DNA of 64,000 nucleotides, taken from assembly GCA_007121455.1 (NCBI GenBank), contig SKKN01000035.1, forward strand, positions 147,306 to 211,305. Reading direction: 5' to 3'. The notes below the pieces were generated by a model. That model did not search any database, had not been told where the DNA came from, and saw only the letters and a program-made list of their open reading frames with translations. This document shows positions 42,488 through 51,510 of this stretch, one piece after another (position 1 is the stretch's first letter; each line of letters begins with the position of its first letter). The translations under genes were made by a program, and so were the position numbers. This stretch comes from Gemmatimonadota bacterium (GTDB lineage Bacteria; Gemmatimonadota; Gemmatimonadetes; Longimicrobiales; Gaopeijiaceae).

Positions 42488-43095
42488 CGCTTGAAATCCG
42501 CGGGAAAGGGAAACGCTTCGGTGGAGCTCACTTCCGCGACGCGCCCCGGACTGACGTATGCGAGGATCGGCACCGAACGGAGCAGTTCCGTGTCGCTCTG
42601 CCCGGTCGTCCGGAGCGCTTCCTTCCGCACCCGCGCGGCGACGACGCGTCCCACGATGAGGCTGTTTTCCCCGAACCCGTCGATGATCCGGTCCAACTCG
42701 CACTCGAGGTGGAGGTGTGCCCCATCGAGGAGGATGCCGTCCACCACCTCCGCTCGAACGGTAGGGAGGATCTCGATGCCCGGCGGCGACCCACCGGGCT
42801 CCTGGCGCGGCTGCGCGGCCAGGCTCGCTTCGACGACCTGATCGGGTCGCGGAAAGCTTACGGTGAAGGTCTCCGAACGTCGCGCATTGTGGTAGGTGGA
42901 GTGCCTGGGAGAGCAGACGAAGCCGAAGTAGCTTCCCCATCCGATCGGCGTAGCCATGTGCTTCGGAGCGAGGTCGTACCCCTCACCCTCGCGCGTGCCG
43001 ACGACGACCAGCGGCGCCACCAGGAAGAACCTGTCCCAGATGGGCCGCTCCATCCCGATCGCCACCATTCCGTCCCCTCGCTCCTCCTCCGACAT
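42484..43095 (-). CDS. Flavin reductase-like FMN-binding protein
   Basis: 203 residues. PLVVVGTREGEGYDLAPKHMATPIGWGSYFGFVCSPRHSTYHN is the FMN-binding split-barrel pattern of the flavin reductase/HpaC-like family, followed by FTVSFPRPDQ and later VGRVVAARV. It would hold FMN and reduce a flavin or a partner oxygenase. It lies 3 bases from glcF, so co-transcription with glycolate oxidase is almost certain, though its role there is unknown. Confidence 0.82.
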   Translation of the reverse strand: MSEEERGDGMVAIGMERPIWDRFFLVAPLVVVGTREGEGYDLAPKHMATPIGWGSYFGFVCSPRHSTYHNARRSETFTVSFPRPDQVVEASLAAQPRQEPGGSPPGIEILPTVRAEVVDGILLDGAHLHLECELDRIIDGFGENSLIVGRVVAARVRKEALRTTGQSDTELLRSVPILAYVSPGRVAEVSSTEAFPFPADFKR

Positions 43096-43098
43096 CGG

Positions 43099-44526
43099 TC
43101 ACGCTCCTCCGGGCCGTGGGACGGCCCCGGTTTCGGCTCTCTCGTCGAGCGGACTCCCCCTGCCCGGGTCAGGGTCGACCGACGCCGCCCCCTCCGCTCC
43201 TCGTCTCCCTTCATACACCCCTCCCCGTCGGTAGCTCTCATCCAGGAGCTCCACGGGGTGGCAGACCTCGACCTTCGCCTCTGCGATCCGCAGGCCGGCA
43301 CCGATCTGCATGATGCAGCCCGGGTTTCCGGTCGCCAGCCACGGGGCTCCCGTCGCCACGACCGCTTCAACCTTGTCGCTCCCGATCCTGCCCCCCAGCT
43401 CCGGATGGGTGAGCCCGTAGATCCCCGCTCCTCCACAACATTCGTCGCCGTTCGGCACCGCCACGACCTCGAGCTCCGGGATCGCTTCGAGCATGCGAAG
43501 CGGCTCGTGCCGAATCTTCTGGGCATGAAGGAGGTGGCAGGGCGGATCGTACGCGACCCGAAGCGGCAGGGGCGCGCCGCGGAGGACCTCGTCCCCACCT
43601 GTGAGAAGCTGGGAGACATCCCGCACCCGGCCCGCGAAGCTCCGCGCGCGCCCTCCCCACTCCGCATCCCCGGAGAGGAGGTGGCCGTAGTCGACCATCG
43701 CGGCTCCGCACCCGGCGGCGTTCACCGCCACGAGGTCGACGCCCGCCTCCTCGAATGCTGCGATGTTTCGACGAGCCATCTCCCGCGCGGCCGTAAGATC
43801 GCCCGCATGGGCGTGGAGCGCTCCGCAGCAACCCTGCGACCTGACGGAAACGACCCGGTACCCGTTCGCCCCTAGGACTCGCTCCGTCGCCCGATTCACC
43901 CGACCGAAGAGCCCTTTCTGCACACATCCTTCGAGAAGGCCCACGGAAACCCCGGCTCCGAAACCGCTTCCATTGGGGCTCCCGGACCGGGACGCGACCT
44001 CCTCCGCGCCATTCGGCGCACCGATACTCAGGGTCGAGGGAGCGCTGCTCGCGAGCATCGCGAGCGCCGTCTTCATACGGGAGGAGATCGGGCCCTCGGG
44101 CAGCCGCGCCAGCAGCCCTTCCGGGATTCCCAGGTCCCGCAGCAGACGGCTGCTTCCCAGCCAGAGCCGCCGAACCCCGTCCCGCCGAACCAAGGCGAGG
44201 AGCAGGCGAGTCAGCCGGGCGGGCGGGCGCGCCGATGTGGCCACCTGCCGTGCGCGCTCGAGGAGCATTCCGTACTGGACTCCGGAGGGACAGACCGGCT
44301 CGCATGCGCGGCACCCGAGACAGCGACCGATGTGGTCCTGAAAGGCGTCGGACCCTGGGTCGAGCCGCCCCTCGACGACCGCGCGCATGAGATGGAGGCG
44401 CCCCCGAGGAGAGTCGGCTTCGTCACCCAGACGCACATAGGTGGGACAGGCGGGAAGGCAGAAGCCGCAATGTACGCAGTTCAGGATCGCCTCCTCCTGG
44501 GACTGCAGTGCCTCGTCGAATCTCAT
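43099..44526 (-). CDS. glcF: Glycolate oxidase iron-sulfur subunit
   Basis: 475 residues. Two [4Fe-4S] motifs are at C17/C20/C23/C27 (CVHCGFCLPACP) and C69/C72/C75/C79 (CLGCRACEPVCP). Two CCG domains follow, with SQGCCGALHAHAG and DECCGGAGIYG. This is the GlcF pattern, transferring electrons from the flavin subunits to the quinone pool at the membrane. A C-terminal tail beyond ~435 is low in conservation. It lies directly after glcE with a 13-base gap. Confidence 0.92.
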   Translation of the reverse strand: MRFDEALQSQEEAILNCVHCGFCLPACPTYVRLGDEADSPRGRLHLMRAVVEGRLDPGSDAFQDHIGRCLGCRACEPVCPSGVQYGMLLERARQVATSARPPARLTRLLLALVRRDGVRRLWLGSSRLLRDLGIPEGLLARLPEGPISSRMKTALAMLASSAPSTLSIGAPNGAEEVASRSGSPNGSGFGAGVSVGLLEGCVQKGLFGRVNRATERVLGANGYRVVSVRSQGCCGALHAHAGDLTAAREMARRNIAAFEEAGVDLVAVNAAGCGAAMVDYGHLLSGDAEWGGRARSFAGRVRDVSQLLTGGDEVLRGAPLPLRVAYDPPCHLLHAQKIRHEPLRMLEAIPELEVVAVPNGDECCGGAGIYGLTHPELGGRIGSDKVEAVVATGAPWLATGNPGCIMQIGAGLRIAEAKVEVCHPVELLDESYRRGGVYEGRRGAEGAASVDPDPGRGSPLDERAETGAVPRPGGA

Positions 44527-44539
44527 CGGTCCCTCCCAC

Positions 44540-45892
44540 TCACGGAGAAGCCTCCACCAGGATGCCGGCGGGGTCGAACACCCGTTCGATCTGCCTCGCG
44601 ATCCGCTGCACCCCCGAGGAGGCCCCCCACTCCGCCGCCACCCCCTCGAAAGACGCTGGGATCCTGACGGCCCGGAGCGAGGCTCCTTCCCGTCTCAGCG
44701 CACGCCCCAGCTCGGAGAGAGTCTCACGCTCGAGCTCGTCCCGGGGCTCCCCTTCGTCGGACTCCCCGCGCTCCATTCCGAACCGAAGGGTTCCCGTCGT
44801 CCCATGGATGTGGACCCAGCTACGGCTGGAGCCCTCTCTCGATTCCGAGGCCGCCTCCGCCTCTCCGAGATACCCCAGAATCGGCCCGAGGGCCGCTTCG
44901 GCGTGAGACGGGAGCGCACCGACCCGGATGCCGATCAGCGCGTTCTCCTCCCGCCCGCCCGCAAGCCGGAACAGGTCCCCTCCCATCAGCCCCTCGGGCT
45001 CGATCACCTCCCCGTGGGAAGAGAACGCCTTCCTGACCGAATCGAGGACCCGCATCGCGGATCTCCGGGTGCCCATGACCCGCGCCGCCACAAGCGCCCG
45101 CGCAGCGGCGGGGACGAGGGCGGTGGAGGGCGGTGGAGTAAAGAGCTCCAGGGCGGCGAGGGGGTGGGGAACCGCAGCTGCCGCCCGGAGCGCGGCCAAC
45201 CCCCCGGCGACCGAGCTGCAGGGAACGATCACCGTGGTGTCGACCTCCGGGAGGGGGTGAAGGCGGACCGAGGCCTCCGTGATCACACCGAGCGATCCCC
45301 GGCTTCCCACCACCAGCTTCACGAGGTCGAAGCCCGCGACGTTCTTCACCACATCCCCACCCAACCGGAGCACGCGCCCGTCTCCGGAGACGAGTACCAA
45401 TCCCAGGACCTGGTCCCGCGGTCGACCCACCCCCGCGTGCAGGGGTCCGTGCTCACACCCCGCGAGTGCCCCGCCCAGCGTGCGCCCCGGCGACCCCGGG
45501 GGATCGAGGCCCAGCCACTGTCCCTCCGTCCGCACGCTTTCGCCGAGCTCCCCCAGGGAGAGGCCGGCTCCAGCTCGGAGGGAAAGGTCCGCAGGCTCGT
45601 AGTGAACGACCTCCCGCAAGCGAGTGACGCTGAGCACCACGAGGGGGCCTTCCCGCGAGGCCGCCCGCGCCTCGACTCGCCGGCCCGCCCCTGCCGGAAC
45701 CACCGGCCATCCCCTCTCGTGAGCGATCCGCAGCGACGCGGCCACCTGCTCCTCGTCTGCAGGTAGTGCGACGACATCGGGCGTCCGGCCGCGAACGGTC
45801 CAAGGCTCATCGGCCGAGGGAACGAGGACACCATCCGCGGAAAGGAGCTCCTCGAAGACCCCGGCCACGGAATCAGACACGAGCCACCGCAT
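44540..45892 (-). CDS. glcE: Glycolate oxidase subunit E, FAD-binding
   Basis: 450 residues from ATG 45892, which begins the FAD-binding domain; the frame runs further upstream inside glcD. The PCMH-type FAD fold appears as VVALPADEEQVAASL, LSLRAGAGLSLGELGE, TLGGALAG and KNVAGFDLVKLVVGSRGSLGVIT. It lacks the long substrate domain of GlcD and has a shorter C-terminus, as GlcE does. It overlaps the glcD end by 20 bases. GlcE pairs with GlcD to oxidise glycolate to glyoxylate. Confidence 0.88.
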   Translation of the reverse strand: MRWLVSDSVAGVFEELLSADGVLVPSADEPWTVRGRTPDVVALPADEEQVAASLRIAHERGWPVVPAGAGRRVEARAASREGPLVVLSVTRLREVVHYEPADLSLRAGAGLSLGELGESVRTEGQWLGLDPPGSPGRTLGGALAGCEHGPLHAGVGRPRDQVLGLVLVSGDGRVLRLGGDVVKNVAGFDLVKLVVGSRGSLGVITEASVRLHPLPEVDTTVIVPCSSVAGGLAALRAAAAVPHPLAALELFTPPPSTALVPAAARALVAARVMGTRRSAMRVLDSVRKAFSSHGEVIEPEGLMGGDLFRLAGGREENALIGIRVGALPSHAEAALGPILGYLGEAEAASESREGSSRSWVHIHGTTGTLRFGMERGESDEGEPRDELERETLSELGRALRREGASLRAVRIPASFEGVAAEWGASSGVQRIARQIERVFDPAGILVEASP

Positions 45893-47318
45893 CCTCTTCC
45901 GCGCCGCGGATGGCAGATCGGATCGAACCGGGGAGCACCTTCCCCGGATTCGAGAGGCCGGCGGGATCGAAGACGCGTCGGACCTCCTCCATCGTCTCCA
46001 GGACCGAGCGGGAATAGATAAGGCCCATGTATTCCTTCTTGTCCACACCGACACCGTGCTCCCCGGTGATCGTACCCCCCGCATCGACGCACGCCTGCAT
46101 CATCTCCTTCGACGCCTGCTCGACCCGGGCGAGCTCCTCCCGGTTCCTCCGGTCGAAGAGGATGTTCGGGTGGAGGTTGCCATCACCCGCATGGAAGACG
46201 TTCGCGACCTTCAGGTCATAGCGTCTCCCGATCTCCATAATCCGCTCCAGCACCGCCGGCAGCCGGGTCCGTGGAACCGTCGCGTCCTGCACCAGGAGGT
46301 CCGGAGCGATCCTCCCCATCGCGCCGAACGCCTTCTTCCGTCCCCTCCAGAGCGCCTCGCGCTCCTCGTCGGACGCGGCCTTTCGAACCTCGCGTGCACC
46401 CTCGTCCCGGCAGCACGCCTCGGCTGCGGCGAGCTCCTCCGCCAGCGAGTCCTCGACCCCGTCGAACTCTACCACGAGCGCCGCCTCCGCGTCGGTGGGA
46501 TACCCCGCCGCGAAGACACTCGATTCCACGGCACGGATCGTCTCACCGTCCACGATCTCCAGGGCCGCCGGAAGGAGGCCTCGGGCGATGATCCGGGTCA
46601 CGGCCCTGGCGGCATCCTCGAGCCGGTCGAAGATCGCCAGCAGGGCGGCGGCGGCCTCGGGCACGGGCGTGAGCGTCACCTCCACCTCGGTCGCGATACC
46701 GAAGCACCCCTCCGAACCCACGAACAGCCCCACGAGGTCATAGGGATCCTCCTCGACGCCAGTCCCCCCGAAGGACACCACCTCGCCATCGGGCAGCACG
46801 ACCGTGAGCCCGGTCACGTACCGCGAGGTGACCCCGTACTTGAGGCAGTGCGGACCTCCCGAGTTCTCCGCCACGTTGCCGCCGATCGTGCATGCACTCT
46901 GCGAGGAGGGATCGGGGGCATAGAAGAACCCGTGGGGAAGGCTTTCGCGAGTCAGGTGGCTATTGACCGTCCCCGGCTGCACCCGCGCCCGGCGATTTTC
47001 GACATCGACCTCGAGGACACGATTCATCCGGGTCGTAGCGATCACCACGGCCCCCGCTACGGCCAGGGCTCCACCTGAAAGCCCGGTTCCGGCCCCTCGC
47101 GCCACGAACGCTCGGCCGCCCGCAGCGAGCTCCTTCACCACAGCCGCCACCTCCTCCGTGGTCCGGGGCAGCACCACGGCCGCCGGGGCGTGACGGTACT
47201 GGGTGAGGCCATCCGACTCGTACACCAGGAGGCGCTCGGGATCGCGGATCACGCCGTCGTCCCCGACGATCCGGGAAAGCGAGGAGATCAGGGCGGCTGG
47301 AATCACAGGGGCAGTCAC
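45873..47318 (-). CDS. glcD: Glycolate oxidase subunit D, FAD-linked
   Basis: 481 residues from GTG 47318, with GGAGGGAG eight bases upstream. The FAD domain shows VLPRTTEEVAAVVKEL, GAGTGLSGGALAVAG, SACTIGGNVAENSGGPHCLKYGVT and VGSEGCFGIATEV. The C-terminal cap has VANVFHAGDGNLHPNILFD, with histidines expected to contact the 2-hydroxy acid. With GlcE and GlcF it forms glycolate oxidase; a D-lactate oxidase is the alternative. It overlaps the metallo-beta-lactamase gene by 4 bases (GTGA). Confidence 0.92.
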   Translation of the reverse strand: MTAPVIPAALISSLSRIVGDDGVIRDPERLLVYESDGLTQYRHAPAAVVLPRTTEEVAAVVKELAAGGRAFVARGAGTGLSGGALAVAGAVVIATTRMNRVLEVDVENRRARVQPGTVNSHLTRESLPHGFFYAPDPSSQSACTIGGNVAENSGGPHCLKYGVTSRYVTGLTVVLPDGEVVSFGGTGVEEDPYDLVGLFVGSEGCFGIATEVEVTLTPVPEAAAALLAIFDRLEDAARAVTRIIARGLLPAALEIVDGETIRAVESSVFAAGYPTDAEAALVVEFDGVEDSLAEELAAAEACCRDEGAREVRKAASDEEREALWRGRKKAFGAMGRIAPDLLVQDATVPRTRLPAVLERIMEIGRRYDLKVANVFHAGDGNLHPNILFDRRNREELARVEQASKEMMQACVDAGGTITGEHGVGVDKKEYMGLIYSRSVLETMEEVRRVFDPAGLSNPGKVLPGSIRSAIRGAEEDAVARV

Positions 47319-48079
47319 GATCGGGCTCCCTCCCCCTCGTTCGGGGTTCCTCCTCGGAGGTAGTGGAGAATGGCCGCAATGCTCTCCACGGCCGCAGCGG
47401 TCAGGCCGGCCGGGACCTCGTCCCCGTACACGGCCGGCAGGAGATCTTCGGCTTCGGCTTCGAAGTCCTCTGCCAGAAGCGACTCGACCTTCCGGATCCG
47501 CGCGAGTCGATGCTCCCGGAAGAGCGTGATCCTCGCCTCGGCGTCCTCGATGGGGGGACCGTGGCCCGGAAAGAGCACCGTCGGTCGCCGCGCTCGCAGC
47601 CGCTCGAGGGACGCGAGGTAGTCGGCGACGCATCCGGCGTATTCGCCGACCCACGTCGTCTCGCCGGATCCCAGGATGAGGTCCCCGACGAAGATCGACC
47701 GGGCCTCCCTCCACTCGAACGCCACATGGTCCCGGGAGTGGCCCGGCGTCTCGAGCGCGACGAGCTCGCCGGCATCCGTCTGCCACCGGTCGCCCTCCGC
47801 CAACTGGAGATCTGCCTCGGGTCCGGGACCGGTGAACGGAACACCCAGTTCCCGGGCGAGCGCGCGTGCCCCACCCGAGTGATCGGGATGGTGGTGCGTG
47901 ACGAGCACATGCACTCGCCTCGCTCCCTGGAGGGCGTCCAGCAGCGCCCGATGATGGCTCTCCAGCTCCGGGCCCGGGTCGACGACCGCGACCTCGTGCT
48001 CCCCCACCAGATAGGTGCACGTGCCGTCCAGCGTGAAGGGGCCCGGGTTCTCGGCCTGGACGACCCGGGGCGAGTGCAT
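47315..48079 (-). CDS. Metallo-beta-lactamase-fold hydrolase
   Basis: 254 residues. The metal motif THHHPDH, ETPGHSRDHVAF, FVGDLILG and FPGHGP are complete, and the arrangement with a C-terminal helical tail matches the LACTB2/glyoxalase II-like group. The natural substrate could be a thioester or RNA, as in relatives. Its location at the head of the glycolate operon hints at glyoxylate or thioester housekeeping; that is inference. Confidence 0.88.
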   Translation of the reverse strand: MHSPRVVQAENPGPFTLDGTCTYLVGEHEVAVVDPGPELESHHRALLDALQGARRVHVLVTHHHPDHSGGARALARELGVPFTGPGPEADLQLAEGDRWQTDAGELVALETPGHSRDHVAFEWREARSIFVGDLILGSGETTWVGEYAGCVADYLASLERLRARRPTVLFPGHGPPIEDAEARITLFREHRLARIRKVESLLAEDFEAEAEDLLPAVYGDEVPAGLTAAAVESIAAILHYLRGGTPNEGEGARS

Positions 48080-48104
48080 CGCGGTGGTATCTCCTTCCGG
48101 AACG

Positions 48105-48575
48105 CTACCGGCGTTCAGCCATCATCTGCTCGGCGAGCTTGTCGGACACCGCCTGAAGGGCCGCTTCGTCTTCGTCCGTGAAGGCGGCTTCCTCCTCGCT
48201 GTCGATGTCGATTTGACCGAAGATCTCGTCGCCGGCGCGGATCAGGACCACCAGCTCGGATTGCACATCGGGGTCGCAGGCCAGGTAGTTCTCTTCCTTG
48301 CTCACGTCCGGAACGTTGACATTCCGCTTCTCCTGCACCGCCATGCCGCACACTCCCGTTCCCACCGGGATTGTGGAGTGTTCCGTTGGGGTTCCGACGT
48401 AGTTATGAAGCCAAAGCTCCTCGCCGTTCTCCCTCAGGAGGTAAGCTCCCACCCAGTCGAAGCGGAGATCCGACTCCGCGATGCTCTTCACTGCCTTTCG
48501 GAGGAGACCGTCGGAAAGGTATCCGCTGTCCCTCATTTCCTGGAGTTCTTTGACCAGTTCGGTGGCGTTCAGCAT
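48105..48575 (-). CDS. GAF-domain free methionine-(R)-sulfoxide reductase-like protein
   Basis: 156 residues. The pattern VGAYLLRENGEELWLHNYVG, IPVGTGVCGMAV, VPDVSKEENYLACD, SELVVLI and FGQIDIDSEEEAAFTDEDE is that of fRMsr (MsrC/YebR). Cysteines at C76 and C100 match two of the three active-site cysteines. The third (before IPVG) is a histidine here. It may still reduce free methionine sulfoxide, or may be a ligand-binding GAF relative. First gene of the ten-gene minus-strand run. Confidence 0.75.
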   Translation of the reverse strand: MLNATELVKELQEMRDSGYLSDGLLRKAVKSIAESDLRFDWVGAYLLRENGEELWLHNYVGTPTEHSTIPVGTGVCGMAVQEKRNVNVPDVSKEENYLACDPDVQSELVVLIRAGDEIFGQIDIDSEEEAAFTDEDEAALQAVSDKLAEQMMAERR

Positions 48576-48826
48576 CCTGCCCGTTACTCCTCGACATCGT
48601 GGATCCGGCAGACCCGCCGGAGAATCCTGGGCGGTCCCCTGTGGATCGGTTCGGGCTCAATCGTCTTCCCGGCCGACCCGGACCCGTTCTTGGAAACAGA
48701 TGAGAAGATTACGGAAGGCCCGGAACCCCGTCAACGCGCCCCGTCCCCGAAACATCTTCCCGCCGCCGCCGAAACGGCGCCCGGGGAGACCTTGAAGGGC
48801 GAACCGGAAGGTGGGAGCTTACAGCG

Positions 48827-49843
48827 ATGTCGGATGGCGCTTCCGCGTCGCCCGGCGCACTCTCACGGGGCGTGTCCATGGGACCGAATCGGTTCGCCCG
48901 CTACGCCTGGGGCGTCTTCGGCTACAGTCTTCTGGTGGTCGTCTGGGGCTATTTCCTCCGTATCTCCCGGTCCGGGGACGGGTGCGGCACCGATTGGCCC
49001 CTCTGCCTCGGGGCGGCCATTCCGGCGGCTCCGGGGTTTCCCACGCTCGTGGAGTATGTCCACCGCCTGACATCCGGCATCGTGCTCGTGCTCGTCGTGG
49101 TCATGGCCGTCTGGGCGTTTCGACGCTTCCCTCGAGGGCACGGCGTTCGTCTGGCCGCCGGCCTCGCTCTCCTCTTCACCGTCACCGAGTCCCTCTTCGG
49201 GGCCATGCTCGTCGTCTTCGGGCTGGTGGCGGAGGACGCTTCCCTCGCACGGGTCCTGATCCGGCCGTTCCACGTCTCGAACACCTTCCTCCTCATCGGA
49301 GCCCTCGCGCTGACACCATGGTGGGCTTCGCGGGGAACTCCGGCTCGAATTCGATGGAACCACCCCGACCGCCTCCTGCTTCTGGCCGGGGTCGGGGCGA
49401 TCGCGCTCCTGGGCTGGACCGGTTCGTGGACGGGCCTCGCGAACGCGGCGTTTCCGGCCGACTCCCTCCGGGGCGGCATCGGACAGTACCTGAGCCCCGA
49501 GCACGCGCTCATCTATCTTCGGATCGCCCATCCGGTCGTGGCGGTTCCCGCGATCCTCTTCCTCGGATGGCTGGGGATCAGGACGTGGAGGACCGCGGGC
49601 AGTTCGGATCTCCCGCTCCTCGGGCTCGCATTGACCGTCACGGCAGGAGTGCAGATCCTCCTCGGACCGCTCTCCGTGCTGGCCAGGGAGGGCGTCGCCG
49701 TCCCGCTTCTCCATCTCTTCGCCGCAGACCTCGCCTGGGTCGCCCTCCTCCTCATCGGGGCAACGCTCCTCGGGGAGGACGCAGCAGAAGGGGATGCTAC
49801 TCCGCGTTCGGGGCGCGCCGGCTCGCCCGTCAGCGCTGGATGA
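48827..49843 (+). CDS. ctaA: Haem A synthase (CtaA/COX15 family)
   Basis: 338 residues with eight membrane helices. The periplasmic loop disulfide pair C53 and C60 (DGCGTDWPLC) and the catalytic glutamate E76 with H79 in VEYVHR are present. Other haem-ligating histidines occur in RPFHVSN (H149), RIAHPVV and PLLHLFAADL. It oxidises the C8 methyl of haem O to give haem A for the two aa3/caa3 oxidases in this window. It is not in the oxidase operons. It lies divergent from the methionine sulfoxide reductase-like gene and overlaps its convergent neighbour by 14 bases. Confidence 0.88.
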   Translation: MSDGASASPGALSRGVSMGPNRFARYAWGVFGYSLLVVVWGYFLRISRSGDGCGTDWPLCLGAAIPAAPGFPTLVEYVHRLTSGIVLVLVVVMAVWAFRRFPRGHGVRLAAGLALLFTVTESLFGAMLVVFGLVAEDASLARVLIRPFHVSNTFLLIGALALTPWWASRGTPARIRWNHPDRLLLLAGVGAIALLGWTGSWTGLANAAFPADSLRGGIGQYLSPEHALIYLRIAHPVVAVPAILFLGWLGIRTWRTAGSSDLPLLGLALTVTAGVQILLGPLSVLAREGVAVPLLHLFAADLAWVALLLIGATLLGEDAAEGDATPRSGRAGSPVSAG

Positions 49844-50900
49844 AGTCCGTCTCCGCGTCGAGACTCCGGATGAACGCCGCGATGAGCCGTGCGGCCCGGT
49901 CCAGGTCCCCCGTGCTCACGATTTCGTTTGGGGAATGCATGTAGCGATTGGGGATCGAGAGGAGGCCGGTGGGGACGCCGGTCCTCGCAAGGAAAATCGC
50001 ATCCGCGTCCGTGTGGGTGGCCCGGGGCGCAGCCCGGACGACATGCTCGATCCGCTCCACTTCCGCCACCCGCAGCAGCCGTTCGAAGACGAGGGGGTGC
50101 GCGGCGGACCCACGGGTCAGCGCCGGCCCGCCTCCGAGCTTCGCTTCTCCGATCTCCTTCTTGCTCGCATCCGGAACGTCCGTGCTGAAGGTGACGTCGA
50201 CGACGAGAGCGACTTCCGGCTCGAGCGTATACGCCGCACTTCGGGCTCCCCCCCCCGAGTAGCCGATCTCCTCCTGCGTCGTCGCCACGGCGACCGCACC
50301 CGCCTCGGGCGGATCGTCCGCGAGGAGCCGGAGCGCCTCGAGCACCACGTACGCTCCGACACGGTTGTCGATCGCGCGGGAAGCGATCCGGTCTCCGGCG
50401 AGGCGGACGGAGCGCGCCCCGAGCACCAGTGGGTCTCCGATGCCGACCCCCATCTCTGCCACCTCTTCGCGGCTCGCCGCACCGAGGTCCACCCACAGGT
50501 CACGGGGCTCCGTGACCTTCTTCCGCTCCTCCGCCCGAATGAGGTGGATCGGCTTCTTCCCGATCACGCCGGGCACCTCCCCGTTGCGACCAAGCACCCG
50601 CACGCGCTGCGCCACCAGAACCTGAGGATCCCAGCCCCCAATGGGCTCTACGAAGAGGAAGCCCTCGTCGTCGATGTACATAACCTGGAGACCGATCTCA
50701 TCGACGTGCCCCGCGAGCATGACCCGCGGCCGCCGATCCTCACCCACCGTGGCATAGGAGTTTCCCGACACATCCGTCCAGGTGCGCTCGGCGAACCCCT
50801 CCGCCTCCTCGCGCCACACTCGTGCGGGGAGGGTCTCGAAGCCCGAGGGGCCGGGGGCGTCGAGAAGTCGTTCCAGGAAGGAGGGGCGGTCCATCGTCAT
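49830..50900 (-). CDS. M42-family aminopeptidase
   Basis: 356 residues. LDAPGPSGFET, VMLAGHVDEIGLQV (metal H and D), IASRAIDNRVGAYV, TTQEEIGYSGGGARSAAY (catalytic glutamate pair) and THTDADAIFL near the end are the M42/glutamyl aminopeptidase motifs. Such enzymes form large cytosolic tetrahedra that trim peptides. It stands alone on this strand beside fxsA, 25 bases apart. Confidence 0.92.
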   Translation of the reverse strand: MTMDRPSFLERLLDAPGPSGFETLPARVWREEAEGFAERTWTDVSGNSYATVGEDRRPRVMLAGHVDEIGLQVMYIDDEGFLFVEPIGGWDPQVLVAQRVRVLGRNGEVPGVIGKKPIHLIRAEERKKVTEPRDLWVDLGAASREEVAEMGVGIGDPLVLGARSVRLAGDRIASRAIDNRVGAYVVLEALRLLADDPPEAGAVAVATTQEEIGYSGGGARSAAYTLEPEVALVVDVTFSTDVPDASKKEIGEAKLGGGPALTRGSAAHPLVFERLLRVAEVERIEHVVRAAPRATHTDADAIFLARTGVPTGLLSIPNRYMHSPNEIVSTGDLDRAARLIAAFIRSLDAETDFIQR

Positions 50901-50925
50901 GGGCTTGCCTGTAGGTTGAGCTCTG

Positions 50926-51372
50926 TCAGGGTATCGAAGGGGGTCCGGGCCCTTCTTCGTCCCGGTCCAGAGGCCGGGAACGAAGGATCGTCACATGCAC
51001 GTCGCCCTGCTCGACGCCTTTCCGCAGCCGACGCAGGAGCCGGTCCTGCAACCACCGCCGAGAAGGGGGCAGGAGGAGCGAGAACCCCAACACGTCGGTG
51101 AGGATCCCGGGGGTGAGGAGCAGGGCTCCTCCGACCAGGACCGACGCGCCGTCCAGGAGGGCGCGTCCCGGCATCCGCCCACTGAGCATTTCCCGCTGCA
51201 CCTTTCCGAGCACCCGGAACCCCTCGGAGCGAGCGAGAAGACCTCCGAGAACGCCGGTCAGGAGCACGAGTCCCAGGGTCGTCCAGAGGCCGATCCAGCG
51301 TCCGACCTGGATGAGGAGGCCGAGCTCGATCAGCGGAAGCAGGACGAAGAGAAGGAGGAAGCGGGCGAACAT
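50926..51372 (-). CDS. fxsA: FxsA-family membrane protein
   Basis: 148 residues. The N-terminal LLLFVLLPLIELGLLIQVG, TGVLGGLLARSEG and LLTPGILTDVLGFSLLLP are the FxsA hallmarks, with three or four membrane helices followed by a basic C-terminal tail. FxsA was named for suppressing F-plasmid exclusion of phage T7; its cellular role is unclear. It lies upstream of the M42 gene on the same strand and divergent from ispH, with 138 bases between. Confidence 0.9.
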   Translation of the reverse strand: MFARFLLLFVLLPLIELGLLIQVGRWIGLWTTLGLVLLTGVLGGLLARSEGFRVLGKVQREMLSGRMPGRALLDGASVLVGGALLLTPGILTDVLGFSLLLPPSRRWLQDRLLRRLRKGVEQGDVHVTILRSRPLDRDEEGPGPPSIP

Positions 51373-51510
51373 GGTCCCCCGGGTGCTTGGGGCGGTCAGG
51401 AGTGCGAACGGGCCGGTCGAACCCTCGAAGGGGGGTTTACACCGACGAGCGGCTCACGACACATTAAGCCTTACCCCAGTGGCCCCGCCATCGGATCCAG
51501 GGATCCCGCC

